64,000 bases of DNA from Sphingobium sp. CAP-1 (GTDB lineage Bacteria > Pseudomonadota > Alphaproteobacteria > Sphingomonadales > Sphingomonadaceae), in assembly GCF_009720145.1 (NCBI RefSeq), contig NZ_CP046253.1, positions 620,001-684,000 on the forward strand. Reading direction: 5' to 3'. The translations under genes were made by a program, and so were the position numbers. Below the pieces are notes generated by a model. The model saw only the letters and a list, made by a program, of their open reading frames with translations, was not told the origin of the DNA and ran no database searches. Of the stretch, positions 43,121 to 51,173 are shown one piece after another. The stretch's first letter is position 1; each line of letters begins with the position of its first letter.

Positions 43121-45226
43121 TCACCCGCCGCGATGATAGTCGTAATCGAAGGCGCGGCCCTGCTGCTTGGTCAGGATGGCGCCGACCAGGCCGCCGCCGG
43201 CGCGGCGCAGACGGTCTATAGCGGCGCGCAGACCGCCATGATGGTTGCGGCCCCATTCGACCACCAGCAGGCTGGCCTGTGCCTTGGCCGCGAGCAAGGG
43301 CGCGTCGCCCTGCCCCAGGATCGGCGGCGCGTCGATCAGCAACGTGTCATAATCGTCGCCCACCACCGCCAGCAGCGCGTCGAGCGCCGGGGTCGCCAGC
43401 AGTTCGGACGGATTGGGCGGCACCGCGCCGCAGGGGAGCAACGAAACGCCCGGCGCGCCGCTGTCGACGATGACCTCCCGCGCGCTCGCCTGCCCGGTCA
43501 GCACTTCGCTAATGCCGCGATCGGGCGACAGGCGGAACAGGCGGTGCTGCACCGGGCGGCGCATGTCGCCGTCAATCACCAGCACCCGCTTGCCCAGTCG
43601 CCCCAGCGCCAGCGCCAGCGCGTTGAGGGTGAGCGATTTCCCCTCCCCCTCCTGCGCGCTGGTGACGAGGATGGAGCGCGGCAGGCCGCCGGTCGAAGCG
43701 AGCAGCAGCGACCGGGCGATCGGCGTGAAAATCTCCGCCGGCTGCGGGTTGTCGCCCGTCACCGGCACCGCGCCCAGCAGCGGCAGGCCAACCCGTTCGG
43801 CCAGCGTATCAGCCGAGGTCACGGCGTCGTCAAAGATGTGCCGCGCCGCGACCAGCAACAGCCCCAGCGCCAGCCCGCCCAGCGCCGCCAGCAGCAACGT
43901 CTCGCCGATCTTGGGCGAGAAGGGCCGCGCCGGCACCGCCGCCCGGTCGAGCGGCTGGATGCGCCCGGCCTGAAAACCGGCCTGAGAAGCCATGTCGCGA
44001 TAGCGCTGGAGCAGGCTGTCGTGCAGCATCCGATAGGTGTCGACCGACCGTTCCATGATGCCCAACTGGACATCGCGGCCCTGCTCGACCCGCGCCTGTT
44101 GCTCCAGATCGGCGATCTCGCGCGCGATCTGCTGCTCGCCGCGCACCGCGACATCATATTGTTCGCGCATCGAGGCACGAATGCTGTTCGCCATGCTGTC
44201 CGCCTGCTCGTCCAGCGCGGCCAGCTTCGCCCGCGCCTCGCGCATTTCGGGATGGGCGTCCTTGCGAAACTGCCGCTCCTCGGCAACGGCGGCGCGCGCC
44301 TGCGCCCGGTCGGCCATGATCTGTTGCATGGCGCCATTGCCCAGCACGTCGGGCAGCGTGTCGGCGCTGGCGCGGCGGGCGCTTTCCCAGCGTTTCTGGG
44401 CGGCGATTCGATCCGACACCGCCTGCGCGCGGAAAGCGTTGAGCTGCGCCAGCCGCGCCGCGACCGATCCGTCAGGGGCAGCGGCCTTGGTCGTCGGCTG
44501 CGCTTCGCCTTCGGGCAAATGGCCGCCGCTGCGGGCGGCATAGACCGCCATGTCGCGTTCGGCCCGCCCCAGATCCTGACGCGCGCCATCCAGTTCGCCC
44601 AGCAGGAAGCGGCGCGCCTGCACCCCCGATTCGAAGCCGCGCTTCAGGTCGGCGCGGATCAGGCTGTCGGCATAGCTGTTGGCGACCCGCGCCGACAGCA
44701 CCGGGTCGGCGCTGACGAAGCTGATCCGCAGCACGCGCGACTTGCCGGGCAGGTCGACTTCCAGATTGTCGCGCAGCAGGCGCACGACCAGATCCTGCTC
44801 GACCTGCCGCTGCGACAGGCTACCCACGCCTTCGGTCGGGCGCGGCTGGCCCATGCCGTCGAAGAAAGTGGGCGTGCCGACCAGCGCCAGATCGCGCGCG
44901 ACATCCTCCGCCAGAGCGCGGCTGCGCAGCACCTCCAGCTCGGTCTGCATCATCGATTCGGTGTCGCCCGGCGCGCTGGCGCGCTGCGCCGCCGCACCCG
45001 CCCCGGCCGCGCCCGCCGGCACATCCTCCACCTCGACCGAGGCGGTGGCGCGATAATCGGGGGTCGACATCAGGATGAAGAGCGCCCCCGCCAGCAAACA
45101 GAGCGCCATGGTGACGAACAGGATGATGCGATGGCGCCGCAGCACCAGCCAGCCATGGCGCGCGCGATTGGCGATGCGCGCGCTCCAGCCGTCCGCCTCA
45201 TCCGGCGCGAAGAAAGCCGTGTCCAT
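43121..45226 (-). CDS. Wzc-like polysaccharide co-polymerase / tyrosine autokinase
   Basis: A 701-residue inner-membrane protein. A first membrane helix (IILFVTMALCLLAGALFILM) and a second near residue 460 bracket a periplasmic Wzz/coiled-coil region (about 60-430). A cytoplasmic BY-kinase follows, with Walker A SAQEGEGKSLTLNALALALG, Walker A' VLVIDGDMRRP and Walker B TLLIDAPPILG. The C-terminus, FDYDYHRGG, has only two tyrosines, fewer than the usual autophosphorylation cluster. The ATG at 45226 overlaps the upstream stop (TGATG). It controls chain length and export of exopolysaccharide with the Wza-like lipoprotein. Confidence 0.92.
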   Translation of the reverse strand: MDTAFFAPDEADGWSARIANRARHGWLVLRRHRIILFVTMALCLLAGALFILMSTPDYRATASVEVEDVPAGAAGAGAAAQRASAPGDTESMMQTELEVLRSRALAEDVARDLALVGTPTFFDGMGQPRPTEGVGSLSQRQVEQDLVVRLLRDNLEVDLPGKSRVLRISFVSADPVLSARVANSYADSLIRADLKRGFESGVQARRFLLGELDGARQDLGRAERDMAVYAARSGGHLPEGEAQPTTKAAAPDGSVAARLAQLNAFRAQAVSDRIAAQKRWESARRASADTLPDVLGNGAMQQIMADRAQARAAVAEERQFRKDAHPEMREARAKLAALDEQADSMANSIRASMREQYDVAVRGEQQIAREIADLEQQARVEQGRDVQLGIMERSVDTYRMLHDSLLQRYRDMASQAGFQAGRIQPLDRAAVPARPFSPKIGETLLLAALGGLALGLLLVAARHIFDDAVTSADTLAERVGLPLLGAVPVTGDNPQPAEIFTPIARSLLLASTGGLPRSILVTSAQEGEGKSLTLNALALALGRLGKRVLVIDGDMRRPVQHRLFRLSPDRGISEVLTGQASAREVIVDSGAPGVSLLPCGAVPPNPSELLATPALDALLAVVGDDYDTLLIDAPPILGQGDAPLLAAKAQASLLVVEWGRNHHGGLRAAIDRLRRAGGGLVGAILTKQQGRAFDYDYHRGG

Positions 45227-45933
45227 CACTTGTCCCCATCCAGCGCGATGAAGCCGGTCGCCAGCGCGGGGATGGCGAGCAAGGCACCGCCCAATATCGC
45301 CTTGGCACGCGACAGGCCGACGATCACCTGATCGCCGGGCAATATCTCAGGATCGGGCGCCCGCCCCTTGCGGATCGCGGCGAGATCGAACAGTGCGGCC
45401 TGGCGATGGCCGTCAAGCTGGCGCACGACCACCACCTGCCCCAGCCCCGCGAGCCGGGTCGGCCCCTTGGCCAGCGCCACTGCCTGAAGCAGGCTCAGTC
45501 GCCCTTCGACCGGATAGAGGCCCGGTTCGCGCACTTCGCCGTCCAGCGTGACGCGGCGGCCGATCGCCTTCTTCACGAACAACGTAACCTGCGGCGACAC
45601 CAGATAGCGTTCGCCCAGCCGCGCGGCGATCACATCCGCCGCCTCGCCCGCTGTCAGCCCCGCGATCGATACGTCGCCGATCAAGGGCATCCGCACCATG
45701 CCGGCGGCGCTGACCTGCGCATCCTCCTGCGACAGGCCGGGTTCGTGATAGACCTGAATGCGCAGCACATCGTCGGGCACGATGCGATAGTCCATGCCGA
45801 TGGCCGGCGCTACCGGGATGACGGCATAGGCCGCCTGACCGCGCGGCGCATCCTCGACGGTGGCGCAGCCGCCCAGCAGCGCGCAGGCCACTATCGCGAT
45901 AATCGGTCGAATGCTGCTGTTCCGGCGCTTCAT
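45226..45933 (-). CDS. Wza-like polysaccharide export lipoprotein
   Basis: A 235-residue outer-membrane export protein with a lipoprotein signal ending ALLGGC. MDYRIVPDDVLRIQVYHEPG is the PES motif; SLBB-like domains with VTLDGEVREPGLYPVEG follow, and a C-terminal hydrophobic helix (LGGALLAIPALATGFIAL) fits the membrane-spanning end. I chose ATG 45933 with GGGAG upstream; the longer frame is not signal-like. It is coupled to the Wzc-like kinase. Confidence 0.92.
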   Translation of the reverse strand: MKRRNSSIRPIIAIVACALLGGCATVEDAPRGQAAYAVIPVAPAIGMDYRIVPDDVLRIQVYHEPGLSQEDAQVSAAGMVRMPLIGDVSIAGLTAGEAADVIAARLGERYLVSPQVTLFVKKAIGRRVTLDGEVREPGLYPVEGRLSLLQAVALAKGPTRLAGLGQVVVVRQLDGHRQAALFDLAAIRKGRAPDPEILPGDQVIVGLSRAKAILGGALLAIPALATGFIALDGDK

Positions 45934-46047
45934 CCGCGCTCCCGCCTCGTCATGGTCGCTTCGAGGCGGGGGGTTAACGACGCGGCGGGACGATGGCAAC
46001 CACGCATGGGACGGGCCGCCCGGTTGCCTTTGACGCCCCGCGCCCGA

Positions 46048-47343
46048 TCAGACCGCGAGGCGATCCGAGGCGGGGTGCGCCAGGCGGCGGGGCTGATCGG
46101 GCCAGATACCCCGCGTGTCATAGACCGCCTTGCCGGCGCGTTCGTCGACGGGGACAGATTTGAACATGTCATGATCGACTAGAATGACGAACAGGCCGCA
46201 TTGTTCCAGAGCCGTATCGAGATCGATCAGTTCGGCGCCGGTGCCGGCAAACTCCATCGGCAGATCATGGGCGTATGGTTCGACCAGCTTGATCCGCCGG
46301 CCATAGCGGCGGGCGAGGCGCGCAGCGACCTTCACCGCCGGGCTTTCGCGGAAATCGTCGATATTCGCCTTGAAGGCAAGGCCGAGGCAGGCAACTTCCT
46401 CCTGCGGGAAGGCGTCGATCATGTCGGATGCCTTCGCCACGACATAGTCGGTCTTGCCGTCATTCACTTCGCGCGCGGTGCGGATGATGCGGGCATTCTC
46501 CGGGTCGCCATGGACGATGAACCAGGGATCGACGGCGATGCAATGGCCGCCGACGCCGGGGCCGGGCGAAAGGATGTTCACGCGCGGATGGCGGTTGGCG
46601 AGACGGATCACCTCCCACACATCGATGTCCATATTCTCCGCGATCACCGACAGTTCGTTGGCGAAGGCGATATTGACATCGCGGAAGCTGTTTTCGACCA
46701 GCTTCACCATTTCGGCCGCGCGGGCGGTGGTGGTGATACAGGCGCCACGCACGAACTGGCGGTAGAAACCCAGCGCCTTGCGCGCGCAGCGCGGCGTGAT
46801 GCCGCCGATACAGCGATCATTGTCGATCAGTTCGACCAGGATGCGGCCGGGCAGGACGCGCTCCGGGCAATAGGCGATGGCGATGTCGCCGGCGACACCC
46901 TTGCTGGGCATCTTCAGGTCGGGCCGCAGTTCGGCGAACAGGTCGCGCATCGCTTCGGTCGTGCCGACAGGCGAGGTGGATTCAAGGATCACCGTGTCGC
47001 CATTTTTCAACACCGGGGCGACGGTGCGCGCGGCCTTGAGGACATAGCTGATGTCGGGCGCGCGATCCTCCGCCACCGGGGTAGGCACGGCGATGATGAA
47101 TACGTCGCTCTCCTCGACCTCCAGCGAAGCGCGCAGATTGCCGCGCGTGACCACGCCCTGCACCAGACCGTCAAGATCGACCTCCTCGATATGGACGCGG
47201 CCCGAATTGACCGTCTCGACCACATGGGCGGATACATCCACGCCCACCACCTGCGCGCCGCCGCGCGCAATCAGGGCGGCGGTCGGCAGGCCGATATAGC
47301 CGAGGCCGATGACGGAAACCTTTTGCTTGGCGTCGACGGGCAT
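46048..47343 (-). CDS. wecC: UDP-N-acetyl-D-mannosamine dehydrogenase
   Basis: A 431-residue NAD-dependent enzyme that oxidises UDP-ManNAc to UDP-ManNAcA. The Rossmann start VSVIGLGYIGLPTAALIA, ESTSPVGTTEAM, YCPERVLPG, the catalytic cysteine in GPGVGGHCIAVDPWF and LAFKANIDDFRESPAVKV are diagnostic for the WecC branch. Together with wecB nearby it makes the UDP-ManNAcA precursor, and the adjacent wza/wzc genes suggest its use in an exopolysaccharide. Confidence 0.94.
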   Translation of the reverse strand: MPVDAKQKVSVIGLGYIGLPTAALIARGGAQVVGVDVSAHVVETVNSGRVHIEEVDLDGLVQGVVTRGNLRASLEVEESDVFIIAVPTPVAEDRAPDISYVLKAARTVAPVLKNGDTVILESTSPVGTTEAMRDLFAELRPDLKMPSKGVAGDIAIAYCPERVLPGRILVELIDNDRCIGGITPRCARKALGFYRQFVRGACITTTARAAEMVKLVENSFRDVNIAFANELSVIAENMDIDVWEVIRLANRHPRVNILSPGPGVGGHCIAVDPWFIVHGDPENARIIRTAREVNDGKTDYVVAKASDMIDAFPQEEVACLGLAFKANIDDFRESPAVKVAARLARRYGRRIKLVEPYAHDLPMEFAGTGAELIDLDTALEQCGLFVILVDHDMFKSVPVDERAGKAVYDTRGIWPDQPRRLAHPASDRLAV

Positions 47344-47462
47344 GGGACGGGACGATCCTTTGGCGATGATTTTCGCCGCTTTTCTGCCCGGAAATGCTGA
47401 AGATTTCGGTAACGACGGTGATTTTAGCCTTTGCTTGACCAGTCGCCGCCATACTGCGTCGC

Positions 47463-47960
47463 ATGGCAGAGCCGGACCATCTTTTCTACGAACGCAGCGC
47501 GCGGGGCAGTGCGCGATACTGGGCGATGCTGGCAGTCGGGCTGGCCTTCGCCTGGGCCGGGTCCAGCATCGATCCGCTGACCAATTGCAGCGAGGATGGC
47601 GAATGCGCGCCCTGGCTGGTGCCGCTGGCCAAATGGATGGGGATCGTCTTTGCCGCGGCCGCCGCCGGGCATTTGTGGGTCAATCCGCGCCGGGGCAGCG
47701 CGATCGATCCGGAGAGCGGCGACCTGCTATGGTGGCAGAACCGGCTGGCCGGGTCGCCCGGCGACTACGGCCGCATCCATCCGTCGCGAATCGGGCGAAT
47801 CCGCATCCTGTCGGACAGCGACAGCGACAGCATCCATCTCTATGACCTGGACGGCGCGCGGCTGCCCTATTTCGACACGGAGGTCATCCCCTGGCCCTAT
47901 GACCGATGGGCGGCGCGGCTGGCGGCGCAATGGCCGCATATCCGGGTGGAGACGGTCTAG
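47463..47960 (+). CDS. Two-helix membrane protein, unknown function
   Basis: A 165-residue protein with two membrane helices (about 20-35 and 56-72) and a cytosolic C-terminal domain containing ILSDSDSDSIHLYDLDG and FDTEVIPWPYDRWAARLAAQ. I do not recognise a characterised family. It is on the strand opposite the surrounding wec genes and ends tail-to-tail with wecB, both stop codons lying in one CTAG. Confidence 0.75.
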   Translation: MAEPDHLFYERSARGSARYWAMLAVGLAFAWAGSSIDPLTNCSEDGECAPWLVPLAKWMGIVFAAAAAGHLWVNPRRGSAIDPESGDLLWWQNRLAGSPGDYGRIHPSRIGRIRILSDSDSDSIHLYDLDGARLPYFDTEVIPWPYDRWAARLAAQWPHIRVETV

Positions 47961-49069
47961 CCGGCCGCGATCACCGCGGCGATGCGCTCCGCCGCATGGC
48001 CGTCGCCGAAGGGATTATGGGCGCGCGCCATCGCGTCATAAGCGGCGTCATCGTCCAGCAGCGCCAGCACTTCGCGAACGATGAGCGCGCGGTCGGTGCC
48101 GACCAGCTTCGCCGTGCCGGCCTCCACCCCTTCGGGCCGCTCGGTCGTTTCGCGCATCACCAGCACCGGCTTGCCGAGCGAGGGCGCTTCCTCCTGCACC
48201 CCGCCGCTGTCGGTGAGGACGAGGTGGCACATGTCGAGCAGCCGGACGAAATGCGGATAGTCGAGCGGTTCGATCATCGCGACATTGGGCAGGCCGCCCA
48301 GCACCGCATCCATAACCGGACGGACATTGGGGTTGGGATGGACCGGGAAGATCACCGCCACATCGGGCCGCGCGGCGATGTCGGCGATGGCGCGAGCGAT
48401 CGCCTCCATGCCGCCGCCGAAATTTTCGCGCCGATGGCTGGTGACGGCGACGATCCGCTTGCCCGCGAAACGCGCGGCGAGAGCATCGAGGCCGCGCGCC
48501 AGCGCCGGATCGGCATGGACCCGCGCCACCGTCGCCAGCAGCGCGTCGATCACCGTGTTGCCGGTGATGTGGATGCCGGCGGCGTCGCGATTTTCGCGCA
48601 GCAACGCGTCGGCCGCCGCCTGGGTCGGGGCGAAATTCATGTCGGCGATGCAGGCGACCACGCGGCGGTTCACCTCCTCCGGCCAGGGATGGTGAATGTC
48701 GCCGCTGCGCAGGCCCGCTTCGACATGGGCGACCGGGATCTTGCGATAATAGGCCGCAAGGCTGGCGACCATGGTGGTCAGCGTGTCGCCATGAACGAGG
48801 ATGCGGTCGGGCTTTTCGGTGTCGAACGCCTTGCCCAGTTCGACGATCAGCTTGGCGGTCAGCCCGTCCAGTGTCTGGTTGGGGACCATCACGTCCAGAT
48901 CGATGTCGGGTGCGATGCCGGCAATATCCAGCACCTGATCCAGCAGGCCGCGATGCTGCGCCGTCACGATGACGCGCGTGTCGATGCCGGGCCGGACGCG
49001 CAGGGCGTGGACCACCGGGAACATCTTGATCGCTTCGGGGCGCGTCCCGAACACCAGCGCAACCTTCAC
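47957..49069 (-). CDS. wecB: UDP-N-acetylglucosamine 2-epimerase, GTG start
   Basis: A 370-residue non-hydrolysing epimerase converting UDP-GlcNAc to UDP-ManNAc. VALVFGTRPEAIKMFPVVHA, VHGDTLTTMVASLAAYY, HVEAGLRSGDIHHPWPEEVN, VTSHRRENFGGGM, and LTDSGGVQEEAPSLGKPVLV are diagnostic. I chose GTG 49069, where homology begins and AGG lies just upstream; the frame is open further but not conserved. Confidence 0.94.
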   Translation of the reverse strand: MKVALVFGTRPEAIKMFPVVHALRVRPGIDTRVIVTAQHRGLLDQVLDIAGIAPDIDLDVMVPNQTLDGLTAKLIVELGKAFDTEKPDRILVHGDTLTTMVASLAAYYRKIPVAHVEAGLRSGDIHHPWPEEVNRRVVACIADMNFAPTQAAADALLRENRDAAGIHITGNTVIDALLATVARVHADPALARGLDALAARFAGKRIVAVTSHRRENFGGGMEAIARAIADIAARPDVAVIFPVHPNPNVRPVMDAVLGGLPNVAMIEPLDYPHFVRLLDMCHLVLTDSGGVQEEAPSLGKPVLVMRETTERPEGVEAGTAKLVGTDRALIVREVLALLDDDAAYDAMARAHNPFGDGHAAERIAAVIAAG

Positions 49070-49401
49070 TTGCCTACCCTTTCGCCGTTGCCGTCCGCCC
49101 TGACAGAAAATGGTAACCAGCCCCTGAACGATCGGCACGATCAGCGACATTCATCGCCGCATCGCGGCGAATTGCAATGACCGGCGACCATGATAGAGGG
49201 TGAGGCACCCATGTCTGTCGCTTTCGGAAGGCCGCCCAGCCCATGACCATTTCGCATGACGGCGCCGGCCATTGAACTGGCCATGGCAAGAGCAGAGGGC
49301 GAGCGACCACCCGCCCCGCTGGCATCACTGGCTGATCGCGGCAGCAACCTTGTTCGCGATGGGGATCGCCGTCCCGGTCTTTGCCGCTTTCAGTTGAACA
49401 T
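49070..49401. other. 332-bp spacer between wecB and the ABC-2 permease
   Basis: No convincing gene. It contains the wecB promoter region and several short open stretches. One plus-strand frame, TTG 49272 to TGA 49397, would give 41 residues with a single hydrophobic helix (WLIAAATLFAMGIAVPVFAAF) but has no clear ribosome site. It could be a tiny membrane peptide or chance. Confidence 0.5.
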
Positions 49402-50259
49402 TCAGGCCTTGATCTTCCAGCCGCGCTTCAGCAGCATGTAGCACAGGCCACCCAGCAGCAGGTTCAGCCCCAGCAGCACGCTGCTGCCCACGACGACATT
49501 CGCATCTGCCGCCGCGACGAAGCCGTAGCGGAAGCCGGAAATGATGTAGAAGAAGGGGTTGGCATGGCTGATCCCCTGAAACAGCGGAGGCAGCCGGTCG
49601 ATCGAATAAAAGGTACCCGACAGCAGGGCGAGCGGGCCGATCACGAAATTGGTGATCGCCGCGCCATGATCGAACTTTTCCGCCCAGATCGATGTCAGCA
49701 CGCCCAGAAAGGCGATGAAGCTGGTGCCGAGCAGCCCGAACCAGACCACCGCCCACAGATGCGCCGGGGTCACATGCACGCCCGGCCACAGCGCCATCGC
49801 GCCCCACAGCGCGAAACCCACCAGGATCGCGCGCGTCATCGAGGAGGCGACCAGCGCGAACAGCAGTTCGCCCACCGAAATGGGCGGCATCAGATAGTCG
49901 ATCAGTGTCCCCTGCACCTTCCCCACCATCAGCGCGAAGCTGGCATTGGCGAAACAGGCGTTGATCATGCCCATGATGATGAGGCCGGGCGCGATGAAAT
50001 CAGCAAAGGGCACCGCCTCCCCGCGCAGCAGCACCGTCCGGCCGCTGCCGCCCAGAGCGACGATGAAGATGATGAGGAACATCAGGGTGGTGATCGCGGG
50101 CGCCCATACGGTCTGAAGCTGCACCTTCATGAAGCGACGCACCTCCTTGCGGTACAGCGCCCAGGTACCGGCCCAGTTCACATTGCGAATCTGCGGCACG
50201 CCCGGTTCGGGGAATGGCGAAGCCGCGGCGGCGGCATGAATTTTGGGCTGGTCGTTCAT
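49402..50259 (-). CDS. ABC-2 type transporter permease
   Basis: A 285-residue permease with six membrane helices and the ABC-2 signature region around FVIGPLALLSGTFYSIDRLP and SHANPFFYIISGFRYGF. Relatives (YadH type) work with a separate ATPase, which is not in the window. I chose ATG 50259 because the upstream frame runs into the gcrA promoter. The exported substrate is unknown; the location beside a glycan cluster is only suggestive. Confidence 0.88.
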   Translation of the reverse strand: MNDQPKIHAAAAASPFPEPGVPQIRNVNWAGTWALYRKEVRRFMKVQLQTVWAPAITTLMFLIIFIVALGGSGRTVLLRGEAVPFADFIAPGLIIMGMINACFANASFALMVGKVQGTLIDYLMPPISVGELLFALVASSMTRAILVGFALWGAMALWPGVHVTPAHLWAVVWFGLLGTSFIAFLGVLTSIWAEKFDHGAAITNFVIGPLALLSGTFYSIDRLPPLFQGISHANPFFYIISGFRYGFVAAADANVVVGSSVLLGLNLLLGGLCYMLLKRGWKIKA

Positions 50260-50314
50260 GGGCGGATCGACTATCGGCTGGTCCGTTATGCTGCAAGGGG
50301 TCAGGTCCAGGGAT

Positions 50315-50343
50315 TTGAACCTGCGTGGCGTGCTTCCCATATA
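50315..50343 (+). promoter_or_regulatory. Sigma-70-type promoter of gcrA
   Basis: TTGAAC (50315-50320), 17 bases, CATATA (50338-50343). It is followed by GAGGAG and the GTG start of gcrA about 33 bases later. Confidence 0.55.
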
Positions 50344-50376
50344 GGAAGCCAGACGAGATTTGTGAGGAGTTTTTCA

Positions 50377-51066
50377 GTGTCCTGGACCGACGAGCGTATC
50401 GACCAGCTCAAGGGGATGTGGGAGCGCGGCCTGACCGCCAGCCAGATCGCCGATGAACTGGGTGGCGTCAGCCGCAATGCGGTGATCGGCAAGGCCCATC
50501 GCCTGGGCCTGCAATCCCGTCCCTCGCCGGTGAAGGCGAACGAAGCGCCCAAGAAAGCCGCGCCCGCCGCACCGCGCAAGCCTGCGCCGGAAGTCGAAGT
50601 ACCACGCGCCGCCGCACCGGCCGCACCCTCACCCGCCCCGGCGCGCGCACCTGCGCCCGCGCCCGCTGCGCCCGCCGCACCGGTCGCCGCCGCACCAGCC
50701 GGTGACGACGCCCCGGCCCCCGCGCCGCAGCCGCGTATCATATCGGTCGGCCCCGGCGGCTTCCTGCGCCAGGGTCCGGGCGACCAGCAGGCGCCGATTC
50801 CGCCCGCCCCGCCCCGCCGTCTGGTGCCCGCCAAGCCCAGCGCCGAAATCGCCGGCAAGACCAGCCTGCTCGACCTGACCGAACGGATCTGCAAATGGCC
50901 GATGGGCCATCCGGGCGAACCGGACTTCCATTTCTGCGGCGAGCAGGTGAACCCCGGCTTCCCCTATTGTGTCGAACATTGCGGCCGCGCCTATCAGGCG
51001 CAACTGCCGCGCGGCACGCGCCGCCCGCCTCCGCCGCTGCCCTTCGGTGGTCCGCGCGTTCGCTAA
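50377..51066 (+). CDS. gcrA: GcrA cell-cycle regulator, GTG start
   Basis: A 229-residue transcription factor. The N-terminal helix-turn-helix SWTDERIDQLKGMWERGL then TASQIADELG and SRNAVIGKAHRLGL is the GcrA hallmark; the C-terminal RNA-polymerase-binding part CKWPMGHPGEPDFHFCG with paired cysteines is intact. Between them is a long Ala/Pro linker of about 100 residues. GcrA acts with sigma-70 at promoters marked by CcrM methylation (GANTC). GTG 50377 has GAGGAG seven bases upstream; the frame continues open upstream through the promoter but is not coding. Confidence 0.94.
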   Translation: MSWTDERIDQLKGMWERGLTASQIADELGGVSRNAVIGKAHRLGLQSRPSPVKANEAPKKAAPAAPRKPAPEVEVPRAAAPAAPSPAPARAPAPAPAAPAAPVAAAPAGDDAPAPAPQPRIISVGPGGFLRQGPGDQQAPIPPAPPRRLVPAKPSAEIAGKTSLLDLTERICKWPMGHPGEPDFHFCGEQVNPGFPYCVEHCGRAYQAQLPRGTRRPPPPLPFGGPRVR

Positions 51067-51086
51067 AACCGCGTTGGAATGACACG

Positions 51087-51123
51087 AAAGGGGACCGTCT
51101 CGGCAGCGAGGCGGTCCCCTTTT
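51087..51123 (+). terminator. Rho-independent terminator of gcrA
   Basis: AAAGGGGACCG (51087-51097) pairs with CGGTCCCCTTTT (51112-51123), with further pairing in TCTCG/GCGAG. Long stem ending in T residues. Confidence 0.9.
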
Positions 51124-51173
51124 GTTTCAGCAGCCCGCTTGCGCCCGCCGCCCGGCCGCTTATAGCTTAGGCC

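Noticed and set aside
50300..50335. Minus-strand GGTTCAAATCC resembling a tRNA T-arm
   Set aside because: The flanking bases do not form an acceptor stem, D-arm or anticodon arm; the same DNA is better read as the -35 region of the gcrA promoter.
49381..50376. Upstream extension of the gcrA frame to over 560 codons
   Set aside because: The extension is antisense to the ABC-2 permease and passes through the gcrA promoter; GTG 50377 has a ribosome site and matches the family N-terminus.
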